From contig CAYUIQ010000007.1 in the NCBI GenBank assembly GCA_964444795.1, forward strand, positions 11,545 through 75,544: a stretch of DNA of 64,000 nucleotides. Direction: 5' to 3'. The notes under the pieces were generated by a model. It made no database searches. It saw nothing but the letters and a program-made list of their open reading frames with translations, and was not told where the DNA came from. A program made the position numbers and the translations under genes. This document shows, in pieces, positions 8,061-16,165 of this stretch. The DNA comes from JABMRP01 sp964444795. GTDB taxonomy: Bacteria > Planctomycetota > Planctomycetia > Pirellulales > Thermoguttaceae. Positions within the stretch are counted from its first letter, which is position 1. Each line of letters opens with the position of its first letter.

Positions 8061-8816
8061 ATGAGCGAGAATAAGCCAGCAGCGGGTTCTAAACGCGAAC
8101 AGAATAGTCGTTCCAGGCCGTTGCGCCGGGTGATCGCCTGGGGTGTCCATCTGCTGACCGCCAGCGGCATCGTCTGTTGCTTGCTGGCGGTGGAAGCCGG
8201 CCGGGCGGAGAAGTGGCAGGAGGCGCTGGCGTGGTTGATGCTGGCCATATTGGTCGACGCCGTGGACGGCACGTTTGCACGCGTTATCCGAGTGAAACAG
8301 ATTCTCCCGAACTTCGATGGCACACTGCTCGACAACACGATCGATTATGTTTCCTTCGTGTTTGTGCCGGCTCTGCTAATGCACTGGGCCAAACTGCTAC
8401 CCGAGCAGCTTTCCCTTCCCACCGCGGCGGCGGCCTGCGTGGCTTCGGCCTTTCAATTCTGTCAAGCAGACGCCAAGACATCCGACCATTTCTTCAAAGG
8501 ATTTCCCTCGTACTGGAATGTCGTTGTCCTCTACCTGCTGGTGCTTGGGCTCGATCCGACCGTCAACCTGGCCATTGTCGGCGCGCTGGTCGTGCTGGTC
8601 TTCGTGCCGGTGAAGTATCTGTATCCTTCGCGGACGCCGCACTTTCAGAAGTGTACGCTCGCGCTGACCTTCGTGTGGAGCGCGATGATCTGCGTCATCC
8701 TCTGGCAGATGCCCCGACCTTCGGCATGGCTTGTCCACGTCTCGTTGCTTTACCTGGCGTATTACGTCGCAATGAGCCTGTTTCTGACCTTCCAGCCGCG
8801 CCGCAGGGGATCATAA
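8061..8816 (+). CDS. pcs: Phosphatidylcholine synthase (CDP-alcohol phosphatidyltransferase)
   Basis: 251 residues from ATG 8061 (MSENKP). Integral membrane protein with about eight hydrophobic segments. The CDP-alcohol phosphotransferase signature is present as VDGTFAR...FDGTLLDNTIDY, i.e. DG-x2-AR followed by G-x3-D-x3-D, which binds the metal and CDP. Length, the SFVFVPALLM continuation and the C-terminal YYVAMSLFLTF fit bacterial Pcs, which condenses choline directly with CDP-diacylglycerol to give phosphatidylcholine in the inner membrane. The convergent neighbour is a CHT-type choline symporter whose 3' end overlaps by 6 bases, a strong contextual link. Phosphatidylserine synthase is the main alternative, but the sequence and neighbour favour Pcs. 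The ribosome site is weak. Confidence 0.82.
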   Translation: MSENKPAAGSKREQNSRSRPLRRVIAWGVHLLTASGIVCCLLAVEAGRAEKWQEALAWLMLAILVDAVDGTFARVIRVKQILPNFDGTLLDNTIDYVSFVFVPALLMHWAKLLPEQLSLPTAAAACVASAFQFCQADAKTSDHFFKGFPSYWNVVVLYLLVLGLDPTVNLAIVGALVVLVFVPVKYLYPSRTPHFQKCTLALTFVWSAMICVILWQMPRPSAWLVHVSLLYLAYYVAMSLFLTFQPRRRGS

Positions 8817-10301
8817 ACGATCGGGGCCGCGGGGCGGAACATCAATCAACGGGCGGGGCGCGTCCAGGCCCGCAGTGGCTCGCGACACGAGCCATATTGT
8901 CGCCAGTCCGCCAAGCATGGCGACCGTTCGGAAGGGGAAGTGACAGCCATCGGGTGTTTGCATCGGGTAGTGAATCAATGCCGGAAGCCCGAGAAATTCG
9001 CCGCCGCCGAGACGGAGAACCAGCCCGACCACGGCGCCCGAGATGGCGCCCGCGCGATTTGCGCGCCGGTCGAATAATGCCGTCAGTAGTTGTGGAAACA
9101 GGATGACGTACACCAAGTCAGCACAGAGATACCAGAGCAGGTAGACGCTGCCGACCGACAGGGCCAGCCCGGTTGCCGCGACACCCACGGCCACGATCCC
9201 AAACCGCACGACGTACCGCGTTTCGCGATCACCGGCATCGGGCCGAAGCAGCGGGCGATAGACGTTCCAAGCGAACATGGACGACGCCGACAGAATGGAA
9301 GAGTCGACTGACGACATCACGGCAGCGGCCACTGCGGCTAGGCCGATCACTCCGATCACCGGCGGCGTGAGTGATTGCAGGACGTAGGGCAAGACCAGCG
9401 CGGATTGGGGCGGGGCCCCCGAGGAGGTTGCCGACCAGTCGGTCACCGCGCCGATCGCCCCGATAAGTACGGCCGGAACGGCCATCGCCGCACAGGCAAT
9501 ACCGGCCACGCACGAAAGCCGGACCGCGGCTTTGGCGTTCTTTGATGCGAGCACTCGCTGAAAGTAAACCTGCCACGGGATGCCGCCGAGAATCAACACC
9601 ATCGCCAAGTCGCACCACAGCCAAACTGCCGATCCTCGCGGAAACGCCGGCATCTGTTCGACGTACGCTTCCAGGACGGCTTCGCTTCCGCCCGTTCGCG
9701 CCAGAGCAAAGGGAATGGCGATACCCAATCCGGCGAGGATGCACAACAGTTGCAGGACATCGGTATAGGCGACCGACCGCAGCCCGCCTACGACCGTGTA
9801 GCCAATGGCGACGGCCGCCGAAATCAGAATCGACGTGGTGAAACTCAAGGCCAGGATCGTTCCGAACGTGGTCCCCAGGGCAACGAGGATAGCCGCGCTC
9901 CAGAAGATCTCACCCAAGAGAGCCGGGAGGAACAGGCCGGCGGCCACGCGTTTGCCGTAGCGAATCTCGAACGGATCGAGCAACGTGGTGAAGCCCATCC
10001 GGCGCATTCTTCCGGCAAAGAACAGTCCGCCCAACACCAGGCTCAGCGCATAGCCCCACGGTGCTTGTGCCCAGAATAGGCCTTGCTGGCTATCGTAAAC
10101 AGCCTCGGCCGTTCCGTTGATATAGCCGCCGCCGACCCAAGTGGCCGTCAAAGTAAAGGCGCCAACAAGCAGGGGAATTCGCCGGCCGGCAAGCAGGAGA
10201 TCCTGAGGGCTCCCGTCACCGGCCCGCCTTCGACCGGCACGGACACCGACTGCGAACACCAACAAGTAGAAGGCCGCGATACAAAATATCTGTACACTCA
10301 A
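8811..10301 (-). CDS. High-affinity choline transporter-like Na+/solute symporter
   Basis: 496 residues from TTG 10301, chosen because AAGGCGG lies 7 bases ahead; no ATG is available, and a further 29-codon extension is open. SSS (SLC5) family with about 13 transmembrane helices. Resemblance to animal CHT1 (SLC5A7) is striking: TATWVGGGYINGTAEAVY, WAQAPWGYALSLVLGGLFFA, LGGIPWQVYFQRVL, AVMSSVDSSILSASSMFA and LWYLCADLVYVILFPQLL follow the CHT1 pattern. The likely role is sodium-driven choline uptake at the inner membrane, supplying the convergent Pcs. Other SSS substrates (proline, betaine) are possible but less similar. Only the start codon is doubtful. Confidence 0.85.
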   Translation of the reverse strand: MSVQIFCIAAFYLLVFAVGVRAGRRRAGDGSPQDLLLAGRRIPLLVGAFTLTATWVGGGYINGTAEAVYDSQQGLFWAQAPWGYALSLVLGGLFFAGRMRRMGFTTLLDPFEIRYGKRVAAGLFLPALLGEIFWSAAILVALGTTFGTILALSFTTSILISAAVAIGYTVVGGLRSVAYTDVLQLLCILAGLGIAIPFALARTGGSEAVLEAYVEQMPAFPRGSAVWLWCDLAMVLILGGIPWQVYFQRVLASKNAKAAVRLSCVAGIACAAMAVPAVLIGAIGAVTDWSATSSGAPPQSALVLPYVLQSLTPPVIGVIGLAAVAAAVMSSVDSSILSASSMFAWNVYRPLLRPDAGDRETRYVVRFGIVAVGVAATGLALSVGSVYLLWYLCADLVYVILFPQLLTALFDRRANRAGAISGAVVGLVLRLGGGEFLGLPALIHYPMQTPDGCHFPFRTVAMLGGLATIWLVSRATAGLDAPRPLIDVPPRGPDRL

Positions 10302-10625
10302 TTGGCACCGCCTTACACAACCTACTTTGGGTACCGCTGACCATGCTGCTGCTCCACGTAAGGCACGACGTTGCCCGAATGTTCCCAAAGAGATGAGAGT
10401 TCAGGTCTCCCTCGCTCAACGTTAAGCCTACGGATCGGAGAACGTCACGTCAAGCAGTCGCCCCAATTCGACGCAATTTCGACTTGTGGACAGGAAGAAG
10501 TGGCAACCCGTTGAGGGACGACGAGAAGAATGACCCCGGTGCGGCACCTATTATCATTCCCACCCGGACGGCCAAGCAAGCAAAGCGCTCCCCCGCTCCA
10601 CAAGCCCCGCCTGCCCCACAGACAC
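10302..10625. other. Intergenic region upstream of the symporter
   Basis: Contains the upstream region of the minus-strand symporter and the 3' flank of the small zinc-binding protein gene. No repeat, RNA gene or terminator hairpin with a T-run was found. Confidence 0.4.
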
Positions 10626-10859
10626 TCAGTTCGCCTTCTCGCCCCCCAAAGCCAAGTTGCAGCCAGTCCTCCAATACGGGCTCTCCGGGTCTCTGCAATG
10701 GGCCTCCCTGTGCCCGTCCCGTGGCCCGTGATAATGCCATTGCTGGCAGTGGTCACACCAAACCCGGAAGTACGTCACCCCGTCCACTTCGACTTTGTGG
10801 GCGGTTAGGGTCGGGGCTTCAAGGCTGAAGCAGCCGAATGTGCCGAGGGGGATCTTCAT
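10626..10859 (-). CDS. Small Cys/His-rich phage-type protein
   Basis: 77 residues beginning MKIPLGTFGCFSLEAP. The centre reads FRVWCDHCQQWHYHG followed by GHREAHC and SPYWRTGC, a CxxC...WHxHG...GHRxxHC layout that probably binds one zinc ion. I recall the same WH-HG / GHR-AHC / SP(Y) arrangement in short proteins of actinophages and of integrated elements in many GC-rich bacteria, where it has no assigned role. It ends GGEKAN. Its presence next to a peptidoglycan hydrolase suggests an accessory or prophage-derived stretch. Real gene: likely; function unknown. Confidence 0.65.
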   Translation of the reverse strand: MKIPLGTFGCFSLEAPTLTAHKVEVDGVTYFRVWCDHCQQWHYHGPRDGHREAHCRDPESPYWRTGCNLALGGEKAN

Positions 10860-10961
10860 TGTCTTGATGCGTTGTATGCCCCTCCTCGCGGAACGGCAGT
10901 CGATTGGCCGGGGAGGTGGAGAAGGTTGTGGAATGCCTTGGCCAAGGCGTCATGCTGTCCT

Positions 10962-11282
10962 CTAAAACGCGAACATGTGCGTACCGTGCGCCAACCCAAG
11001 AATCAGAGCTACCAGCCCGAATGCTACACCGATCCAGGCTGGCTGCCATTTGGCTTTGATGGCGCCCACGACGCACAGGATCAATGCAAGGCCACCGATC
11101 ACCACGTTTGCCATTCCGATATTCACGTACAAGCCATGCGCCTCCATCCACAGCTTAGTGGACTGTGAATCATCCGCATCTTCGTAGCGTTCGACAGTCG
11201 CCTTAACTGAGAACTGGTTGTACAGGCCCAGCACCGCGCCAATCACGGCAAGAACAATACCGACGATGATAAGTGCTTTCAT
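10962..11282 (-). CDS. Small membrane protein, unknown function
   Basis: 106 residues from ATG 11282 with AAGGACAC 9 bases upstream; a longer open frame to 11363 lacks a ribosome site. Three or four hydrophobic helices: residues 1-24 (MKALIIVGIVLAVIGAVLG), ~55-78 (VNIGMANVVIGGLALILCVV) and ~80-104 (GVAFGLVALILGLAHGTHM). A soluble charged segment around residues 30-48 (VERYEDADDSQSTKLW) would face one side. No family recognised. It sits between the Cys/His-rich gene and the promoter of the hydrolase gene, all in a gene-poor stretch. Confidence 0.65.
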   Translation of the reverse strand: MKALIIVGIVLAVIGAVLGLYNQFSVKATVERYEDADDSQSTKLWMEAHGLYVNIGMANVVIGGLALILCVVGAIKAKWQPAWIGVAFGLVALILGLAHGTHMFAF

Positions 11283-11678
11283 GGTCTTCAGTGTCCTTCT
11301 TAGGTTTGTGCTGACATTCCCCAATTCAGATGGGCTCTCTCTCACCCACCGCACACCCCGCAAGCCTTCCCCTCAGTCGCTCCGCATTCCCGGCCGCCTG
11401 CCGTCTGCCCGTAGTACCGGCAGCCGGAGTTGTGGCGGACGTTGCTGGACGTATTCAACCGGAACTTCCCGTCCGAGGCAACCGGCGGTCGCAGGGCAAA
11501 TGACGCAAGTCCTTGACAGCAAAGGAGGGCGGGAGTATCAGTAGGGACACCTGAGGAAAGTACGCAACTTCCATCCGGCGAACACGATGATCAGGGTAGC
11601 AATCCGGGGACTGCCCGATGGGGGGGCCACTGCCGGCACCTCAGGCCTCGTCCGCTCCAAGAAAGGAGGAGCTTCACG
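11283..11678. other. Intergenic region with a strong promoter
   Basis: Divergent region between the small membrane protein (minus) and the hydrolase (plus). The hydrolase promoter is at 11513-11541, leaving a leader of about 130 bases that contains a G-run near 11620 and the strong GGAGGAG site at ~11664. No gene or riboswitch was recognised. Confidence 0.5.
11513..11541 (+). promoter_or_regulatory. Sigma70-type promoter for the TIGR02594-type gene
   Basis: TTGACA at 11513-11518, a 17-base spacer, and TATCAG at 11536-11541. The -35 is a perfect consensus match. Its spacing and TATCA -10 resemble the promoter at 49312-49340 in front of the giant LEPR-XLL gene. Confidence 0.55.
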
Positions 11679-12140
11679 ATGTACTGTCCGGTGAGCTTTG
11701 AGGCATACCCTTGGTTAGAATATGCCTTTCGTGATTATGGGGTCCGGGAAACTCGCGGACGGCGGACCACGCCGAACATCGCCCGGTATCTTGCCTCGGT
11801 AGGACTGAGCGGCTACGGAGACGAAACCGCCTGGTGCTCGGCGTTTGTCAACTGGTGCATGGAGCAGGCCGGCATCCCGGGTACGCGCAGAGCGAACGCC
11901 CGAAGTTGGCTCAACTGGAGCGGGCTCTGCCTGGGGGTGCCGGTCTACGGCGCGGTCACTATCTTCTGGAGGGAACGCCGCACGAGTTGGAAGGGACACG
12001 TTGGCTTCTATATGGGTCGCAACGGCAGCCAAATCGTGTTGCTGGGCGGTAACCAGGGAAACGCCGTCAGCATCCGCGAATACCCAGCCTCACGACTGCT
12101 GGGCTACCGATGGCCGGCCTCGATCCCGTTGGCGACGTGA
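11679..12140 (+). CDS. TIGR02594-type NlpC/P60-CHAP-fold peptidoglycan hydrolase
   Basis: 153 residues; ATG 11679 follows AAAGGAGGAG, one of the best ribosome sites in the window. The layout is that of the TIGR02594 family: an N-terminal PWLEYAFRDYGVRET, the nucleophile segment DETAWCSAFVNWCM (Cys near residue 52), GHVGFYMG with the catalytic His (~107), and LLGGNQGNAVSI carrying the polar third residue. Such proteins cleave peptide links in peptidoglycan and occur as phage endolysins, autolysins and type VI effectors. There is no signal peptide or holin beside it, so export would need a partner. It has its own promoter. Alternative: immune or toxin cargo of a small mobile island. Confidence 0.8.
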   Translation: MYCPVSFEAYPWLEYAFRDYGVRETRGRRTTPNIARYLASVGLSGYGDETAWCSAFVNWCMEQAGIPGTRRANARSWLNWSGLCLGVPVYGAVTIFWRERRTSWKGHVGFYMGRNGSQIVLLGGNQGNAVSIREYPASRLLGYRWPASIPLAT

Positions 12141-12191
12141 TTCTGCGGTCGGGTGGTGATTCCGGGGATAGGTGATTGGCCGAACGCCAGG

Positions 12192-12241
12192 TCGCTCAAC
12201 CGATCATGTCCAGGCTACGGATTCTTACAGAGCGGGCCATC
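12192..12241 (+). repeat. 50-base dispersed repeat, copy 2
   Basis: Ungapped partner of 6068-6117 (76% identical by direct count). It lies in the 289-base gap between the hydrolase and the arrestin-like gene, in which nothing else was recognised. Confidence 0.5.
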
Positions 12242-12429
12242 CTGAGAGATTCGAGCCACGGGCGGTGAGCCCATGCCCGTGATCCGCCCAGTAGCGGCCA
12301 GAACCCCGACAGGAACGGGCCAGAATCTCACCGACGGGTCAAGGGTGCCCAGGTAGGTCGACGGGAGCGGTTAGCGAATGGTCTTGAAGATATTCACTCG
12401 ACTCGACAACAACGAACCCATTTCACCCT

Positions 12430-13386
12430 TTACCCCGGCAGCAACACCACCGGCGCTCTAATCTTCGGGTCCTTTGCCCAGGGTACGTCCAACTCAACTT
12501 GTACAAACCATTCGATCGAGAACAACTTGCCCTTGGCAGTCAGCGGTCCCTCGGTTTCGGCCAGCAGCGAGAACTCTTGTTTGTAGGAGCCATCGAAAAC
12601 ACCCGGCGTGGCCACTTCGATCGCGTCGCACTGATGAATGCAGCGGTCGGTGTGGCCCTGCGCCTCACTGTTTTCGATGCCAACGAGTCGCGCGCGAATG
12701 CTGCGGCAGTTGAGAGGCGTGTCGGTCTCGACGCGGAAGATGCCTTCGATCGACTCGCCCGGTCGAAACTTGTCGGCGGCCAGCGCCATTTCGATGCGCA
12801 CGTCGGGGCCAAATAGCGAATCGAAAAGACCACGGCCTGCGTCGTCGGGATAACGCGTCCTCACCGGCGTCGTGTCCGCGGCAGGAGTCGAAAGCGGAAC
12901 GACGTCGAACGACTGAGTCGCCTTCAAGTCGAACGCCATGGGGACGTCGACCTGAACCGACAATTCGTAGAATACGCGGGTCTTTTTTCCCACGTGTGTC
13001 GGCGGAGCATCGGCAGGTATCCACACTTCGATGTCGAACGAGTATTCGCCCGGCTGCATCGTCTCGTGCTGCCCACCGCCAAAGATTGTCGCTACGGCGT
13101 CGGACAAGTTGCCCAGGAACCCCAGCCGCTCGTTGCCCGACAGCAAATGGGCCTGTGTTGTGATGTCCACGTGCTCCACGGCGGTGTGCGAGTGAGTGGT
13201 AACCCGCCCTTCCGAGTCCGTACTGGTGGTGGTATAGACCGCCTTGGTTTCCTCGGCGCCGTGAAACTTGGCGTGGATTCCACGCACCTTGAGCGGTCTG
13301 TCGAGCACGACAGTAACCGGAACCGTCATTGGTTCACCACGAAGGATTTGTTCGGCCGGAGGCTGGATGCGGATTTCATTAGACAT
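12430..13386 (-). CDS. Arrestin-like (Spo0M/arrestin-fold) protein
   Basis: 318 residues from ATG 13386; a TTG two codons upstream is also open. No signal peptide, so cytoplasmic. The N-terminal half begins IRIQPPAEQILRGEPMTVPVTV with VRGIHAKFHGAEET, the beta-sandwich pattern of the arrestin N domain. MQPGEYSFDIEVWIPADAPPTHVG and FYELSVQVDVP follow, typical of arrestin/Spo0M proteins. The second half repeats the pattern (KFRPGESIEGIFRVETDTPLNCRSIRARLVG ... KLFSIEWFVQVELDVPWAKDP) as the C domain. Bacterial members are poorly characterised scaffolds. The 49 bp promoter-like element lies 172-220 bases upstream. Fold confident; role unknown. Confidence 0.7.
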   Translation of the reverse strand: MSNEIRIQPPAEQILRGEPMTVPVTVVLDRPLKVRGIHAKFHGAEETKAVYTTTSTDSEGRVTTHSHTAVEHVDITTQAHLLSGNERLGFLGNLSDAVATIFGGGQHETMQPGEYSFDIEVWIPADAPPTHVGKKTRVFYELSVQVDVPMAFDLKATQSFDVVPLSTPAADTTPVRTRYPDDAGRGLFDSLFGPDVRIEMALAADKFRPGESIEGIFRVETDTPLNCRSIRARLVGIENSEAQGHTDRCIHQCDAIEVATPGVFDGSYKQEFSLLAETEGPLTAKGKLFSIEWFVQVELDVPWAKDPKIRAPVVLLPG

Positions 13387-13557
13387 AGTCAAGCACCTAC
13401 CATGCTGGAGCCCTGGACTTGCACTGACGGAGCAGCCTAACGCGCGGGAAGCCGTTTAGCAGCGCTGTCGATGGATCGGAATCGCTCATGGTCTTGCCCT
13501 CAAGAGGTGGGAGGCGATATCGGAGAACGCCCTTTCCGGGACGTCAAGCCCACTGCC

Positions 13558-13606
13558 GTCAATTCTGGGCGAACCGGCCGGCAGCGTCAAGCACTGGGGC
13601 GGGAGT
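13558..13606 (-). promoter_or_regulatory. 49 bp repeated promoter-like element, copy 2
   Basis: Identical to 7727-7775. On the minus strand: TTGACG (13585-13590), 17-base spacer, CAGAAT (13562-13567), pointing at the arrestin-like gene with a leader of about 170 bases. Confidence 0.6.
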
Positions 13607-13796
13607 GGCTGCGGGCCAACGAGAAAGCCCCACCGGCGGCAACCGATGGGGCTTGGATGCGGGCCCCGAATACGGGCGAACCGGATAACATATCCGCCGG
13701 TTGGAACAAGAAAACAAGCGGTCTTGGGAGAAGTGTTACCGGGGGCGTTAGTTTTCTGCCCCCGAAACGGTCGGGCTCTTTGACAACTCGGAATTG

Positions 13797-13823
13797 AAAA
13801 CCGCCGGGCTGGCAACCCGGCGG
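13797..13823 (-). terminator. Rho-independent terminator of the PEP-CTERM gene
   Basis: Stem CCGCCGGG (13801-13808) with CCCGGCGG (13816-13823), 7-base loop, followed on the minus strand by TTTTC. It lies 29 bases beyond the stop codon. Confidence 0.75.
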
Positions 13824-13851
13824 CTGGTGTGATTGTGGAAATCCGTTGCGG

Positions 13852-14514
13852 CTATGCAGCCCGCTTCCGTCGTCGCCATGCGATAGCCAGGCCCATGCGG
13901 CCCATGCTGGTTAGGGCGGCGAGGGTGGAAGGTTCGGGGATGGGGTCGGCGAATTGGGTCGTCAACAAGGTTGGAGGGACGTATTTCTCGGTCCTGAGAG
14001 TAAATGCATCACCCTGGACACAGTCGCGTCGAAAGACCGCGAATTCGGTGCCGCCCACACTCTGCAACGCATTATTCCAGAGAAGCATCGGGGAGGCGTA
14101 TTCCGTCCAGCCCAGTGTGAGGAACTGATCGCGAGTAGTCAGTTGAAGGATCCAATCGACGTCACCGCTTTCATTCCCGCCACTGCCCCACCGGTTTGTC
14201 ACTGCCAACAAGACAGGGCCATCGGTGAGCACCTCGAAAGAGATGATTCCGTAGCTGGCGGCCGGGCCGCTCCCACCTCCCATCACTTGCCAAAAATGGA
14301 GAGGTTGCTGTTCGATAGCTTGCGGGAAGCTGTACCACTCGGTTCTGTCCGACCAGCCCGAGAAAGGCGTGCCGATTTCCAGAGGGACGAATTCTCCCGC
14401 CGGGGAGTCTACAACCTGGACTTCAGCCGTGGTGATGGTATCCCCGACGCAAAGCCGGCCAGTGACCAACACGACCAGCCCGACCAGCCCCAACTCCCAC
14501 TTGCGAGTCGTCAT
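13852..14514 (-). CDS. PEP-CTERM sorting-domain protein
   Basis: 220 residues from ATG 14514, with a run of G (AGGGGGT) about 7 bases ahead; GTG 14517 is an alternative. A signal peptide covers residues 1-25 (TTRKWELGLVGLVVLVTG). The C-terminus reads IPEPSTLAALTS, a short hydrophobic stretch and then WRRRKRAA: the PEP motif, transmembrane segment and basic tail recognised by exosortase for cell-surface sorting. The central ~150 residues (Trp/Gly-rich, with GDVDWILQLTT) resemble no family I can name. A terminator follows. The gene abuts the left end of the decayed integrated element on the opposite strand. Confidence 0.8.
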   Translation of the reverse strand: MTTRKWELGLVGLVVLVTGRLCVGDTITTAEVQVVDSPAGEFVPLEIGTPFSGWSDRTEWYSFPQAIEQQPLHFWQVMGGGSGPAASYGIISFEVLTDGPVLLAVTNRWGSGGNESGDVDWILQLTTRDQFLTLGWTEYASPMLLWNNALQSVGGTEFAVFRRDCVQGDAFTLRTEKYVPPTLLTTQFADPIPEPSTLAALTSMGRMGLAIAWRRRKRAA

Positions 14515-14560
14515 CACGCACCCCCTGCGGACAAACCAAGCCGTCTACCTGACGCTCATC

Positions 14561-16165
14561 ATGCCTCACGTCAAGCCCCCGTGCAAGTTTTTCGGAGAAA
14601 TTGCCCAGGGGGGCTGCGGTAGGGCAAAACTGTCAATCAGGGTTGGCGAAAATACCGTGGTGGCATTCAGATCTTGGAAGCCCGGCGTGACGCGGCTGCC
14701 CATACTGACCGTTTTGGCATCGGCAATAGGCAACGGTCGTCGCACCCGGTTGAAGCGAAGCTGGGCCGCACCGGCGATTCTGTGGACGGTGATCGTCGGC
14801 GAGTCCGGAACATCCAAGTCACCGGCCTTCCGACTGGCGATGCGCCCCATCCTGGAACGCCAGAATCAGGCCCTGGCGCGGCACGCCGAAGACATGCAGC
14901 AACACGAGGTCGATCTGGCCCGCTACGACAAGGCGATGAGCGAATGGAAACGGGACAAGAAGGCGGCCAGCGATCCGCCAGAGAAGCCCGAAACGCCGCA
15001 GGCCGAGCGGTTCGTTGTAAACGATACCACGGTGGAGGCCCTGGCCCCGTTGCTGCTGGCGAATTCCCGAGGGCTGCTGCTGGGCCGCGATGAACTGGCT
15101 GGCTGGCTCGGATCGTTCGATCGGTACTCTGGCGGCAAGGGGGGTGCTGATGCGTCGCATTGGTTGAGCATGTACGACGGCGAAAGCAATACCGTTGATC
15201 GAAAGACCGGTTCCCCGAAGACAATCCACGTACCCCTGGCATCGATACTGATAACAGGAGGCATTCAGCCCGAAATCCTCCACCGAGCACTGGGCGTCGA
15301 GCATCGGCAATCCGGGCTGGCGGCGCGGCTCTTGTTGGCCAGCCCCCCGCGCAAGCCGAAGAGGTGGTCCGAGGCCGACGTCGCCTCCGAGGTCGAGGCG
15401 GAAGTCGGGAGACTGGTCGATCGGTTGTTCGATCTACAGCCAACGATTGATGACGATGGCCACCAGAAGCCGGTTGTGGTGGGGATGACGCCCGACGCCA
15501 AGGCGCCCTGGGAGGCGTACTATAACAGCCATGGCCGAGAGCAAGTGAACTTGTCCGGCGAGTTGGCGGCCGCGTGGTCGAAACTGGAGGGATATGCGGC
15601 CCGGCTGGCGCTGGTGATCCACTTCATCCGTTGGGCGGCCGATGATCCGACGCTGCAATCTGCGGACGAGGTGGACGCTGCGAGCATCACGGCGGGGGTG
15701 AGGTTGGCCCAGTGGTTCAAATGTGAAGCCCGTCGAGTGTACGCCTTGCTTTCAGAATCCGACGACGACGCCGATCAGCGCCGGCTGGTCGAATGGATCG
15801 AACGCAAAGGTGGGGAGGTGACCGCCCGTGAAGTGCAAATGGGCTGCCGGTGGTTACGGGAACCCGGTGCGGCGGAGACGGCCCTGAACGAACTGGCCAA
15901 GAGCGGTTTCGGATGCTGGCGGGACACTCCGACCACGGCCAAGGGCGGCCGGCCCACTCGCGTATTCAGACTGGCGTCTGTGTCAACTGTCAACGAAACC
16001 CCAATAATCCCCGGGGAACTTGGCGGTTCTGTTGACGTTGACAGTGTTGACGCTCCCGAAATGCAGTCCCCGATGGCGAATGGGGGGAGATATGAGCGCG
16101 ACCAGACTATTGGCGGACCTGGCGGGGCGAGGTATCCGGCTGGAGGCCCACGGCGATCGGCTTAG
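14561..16165 (+). CDS. DUF3987 (YfjI-type) primase/helicase, 5'-truncated
   Basis: 534 residues if ATG 14561 is used, but recognisable homology begins only near RLPILTVLASAIGNGRR (~14,685). Intact family members have about 150-200 further residues before this point, so the N-terminus is missing or replaced. Downstream the family pattern is intact: IVGESGTSKSPAF (Walker A-like), VVNDTTVEALAPLLLANSRG, GRDELAGWLGSFDRYSGGKGG, ILITGGIQPEILHRALGVEH and GLAARLLLASPP. These proteins serve replication or priming in prophages and integrative elements. No ribosome site precedes ATG 14561. The 3' end overlaps the methyltransferase gene by 74 bases. Probably a non-functional remnant that still has an open frame. 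Confidence 0.75.
   Translation: MPHVKPPCKFFGEIAQGGCGRAKLSIRVGENTVVAFRSWKPGVTRLPILTVLASAIGNGRRTRLKRSWAAPAILWTVIVGESGTSKSPAFRLAMRPILERQNQALARHAEDMQQHEVDLARYDKAMSEWKRDKKAASDPPEKPETPQAERFVVNDTTVEALAPLLLANSRGLLLGRDELAGWLGSFDRYSGGKGGADASHWLSMYDGESNTVDRKTGSPKTIHVPLASILITGGIQPEILHRALGVEHRQSGLAARLLLASPPRKPKRWSEADVASEVEAEVGRLVDRLFDLQPTIDDDGHQKPVVVGMTPDAKAPWEAYYNSHGREQVNLSGELAAAWSKLEGYAARLALVIHFIRWAADDPTLQSADEVDAASITAGVRLAQWFKCEARRVYALLSESDDDADQRRLVEWIERKGGEVTAREVQMGCRWLREPGAAETALNELAKSGFGCWRDTPTTAKGGRPTRVFRLASVSTVNETPIIPGELGGSVDVDSVDAPEMQSPMANGGRYERDQTIGGPGGARYPAGGPRRSA

Larger units (their letters stand above)
13387..13851. other. Intergenic region with repeated promoter element and terminator
   Basis: Holds copy 2 of the 49 bp element (13558-13606). 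Just right of it is an 8 bp stem AAGCCCCA/TGGGGCTT around 13625-13655. A GGGGGC/GCCCCC hairpin lies near 13740-13765, and the PEP-CTERM terminator is at 13797-13823. No coding sequence. Confidence 0.55.

Noticed and set aside
12283..12360. Third copy of the 250 bp direct repeat
   Set aside because: Only scattered matches (CCAGAATCTC, CGCCCAG) line up; similarity is too weak to claim.
13735..13770. Second terminator hairpin (GGGGGC/GCCCCC)
   Set aside because: A stem is present, but no convincing T-run follows on either strand, and the 13797-13823 terminator already explains the end of the PEP-CTERM transcript.
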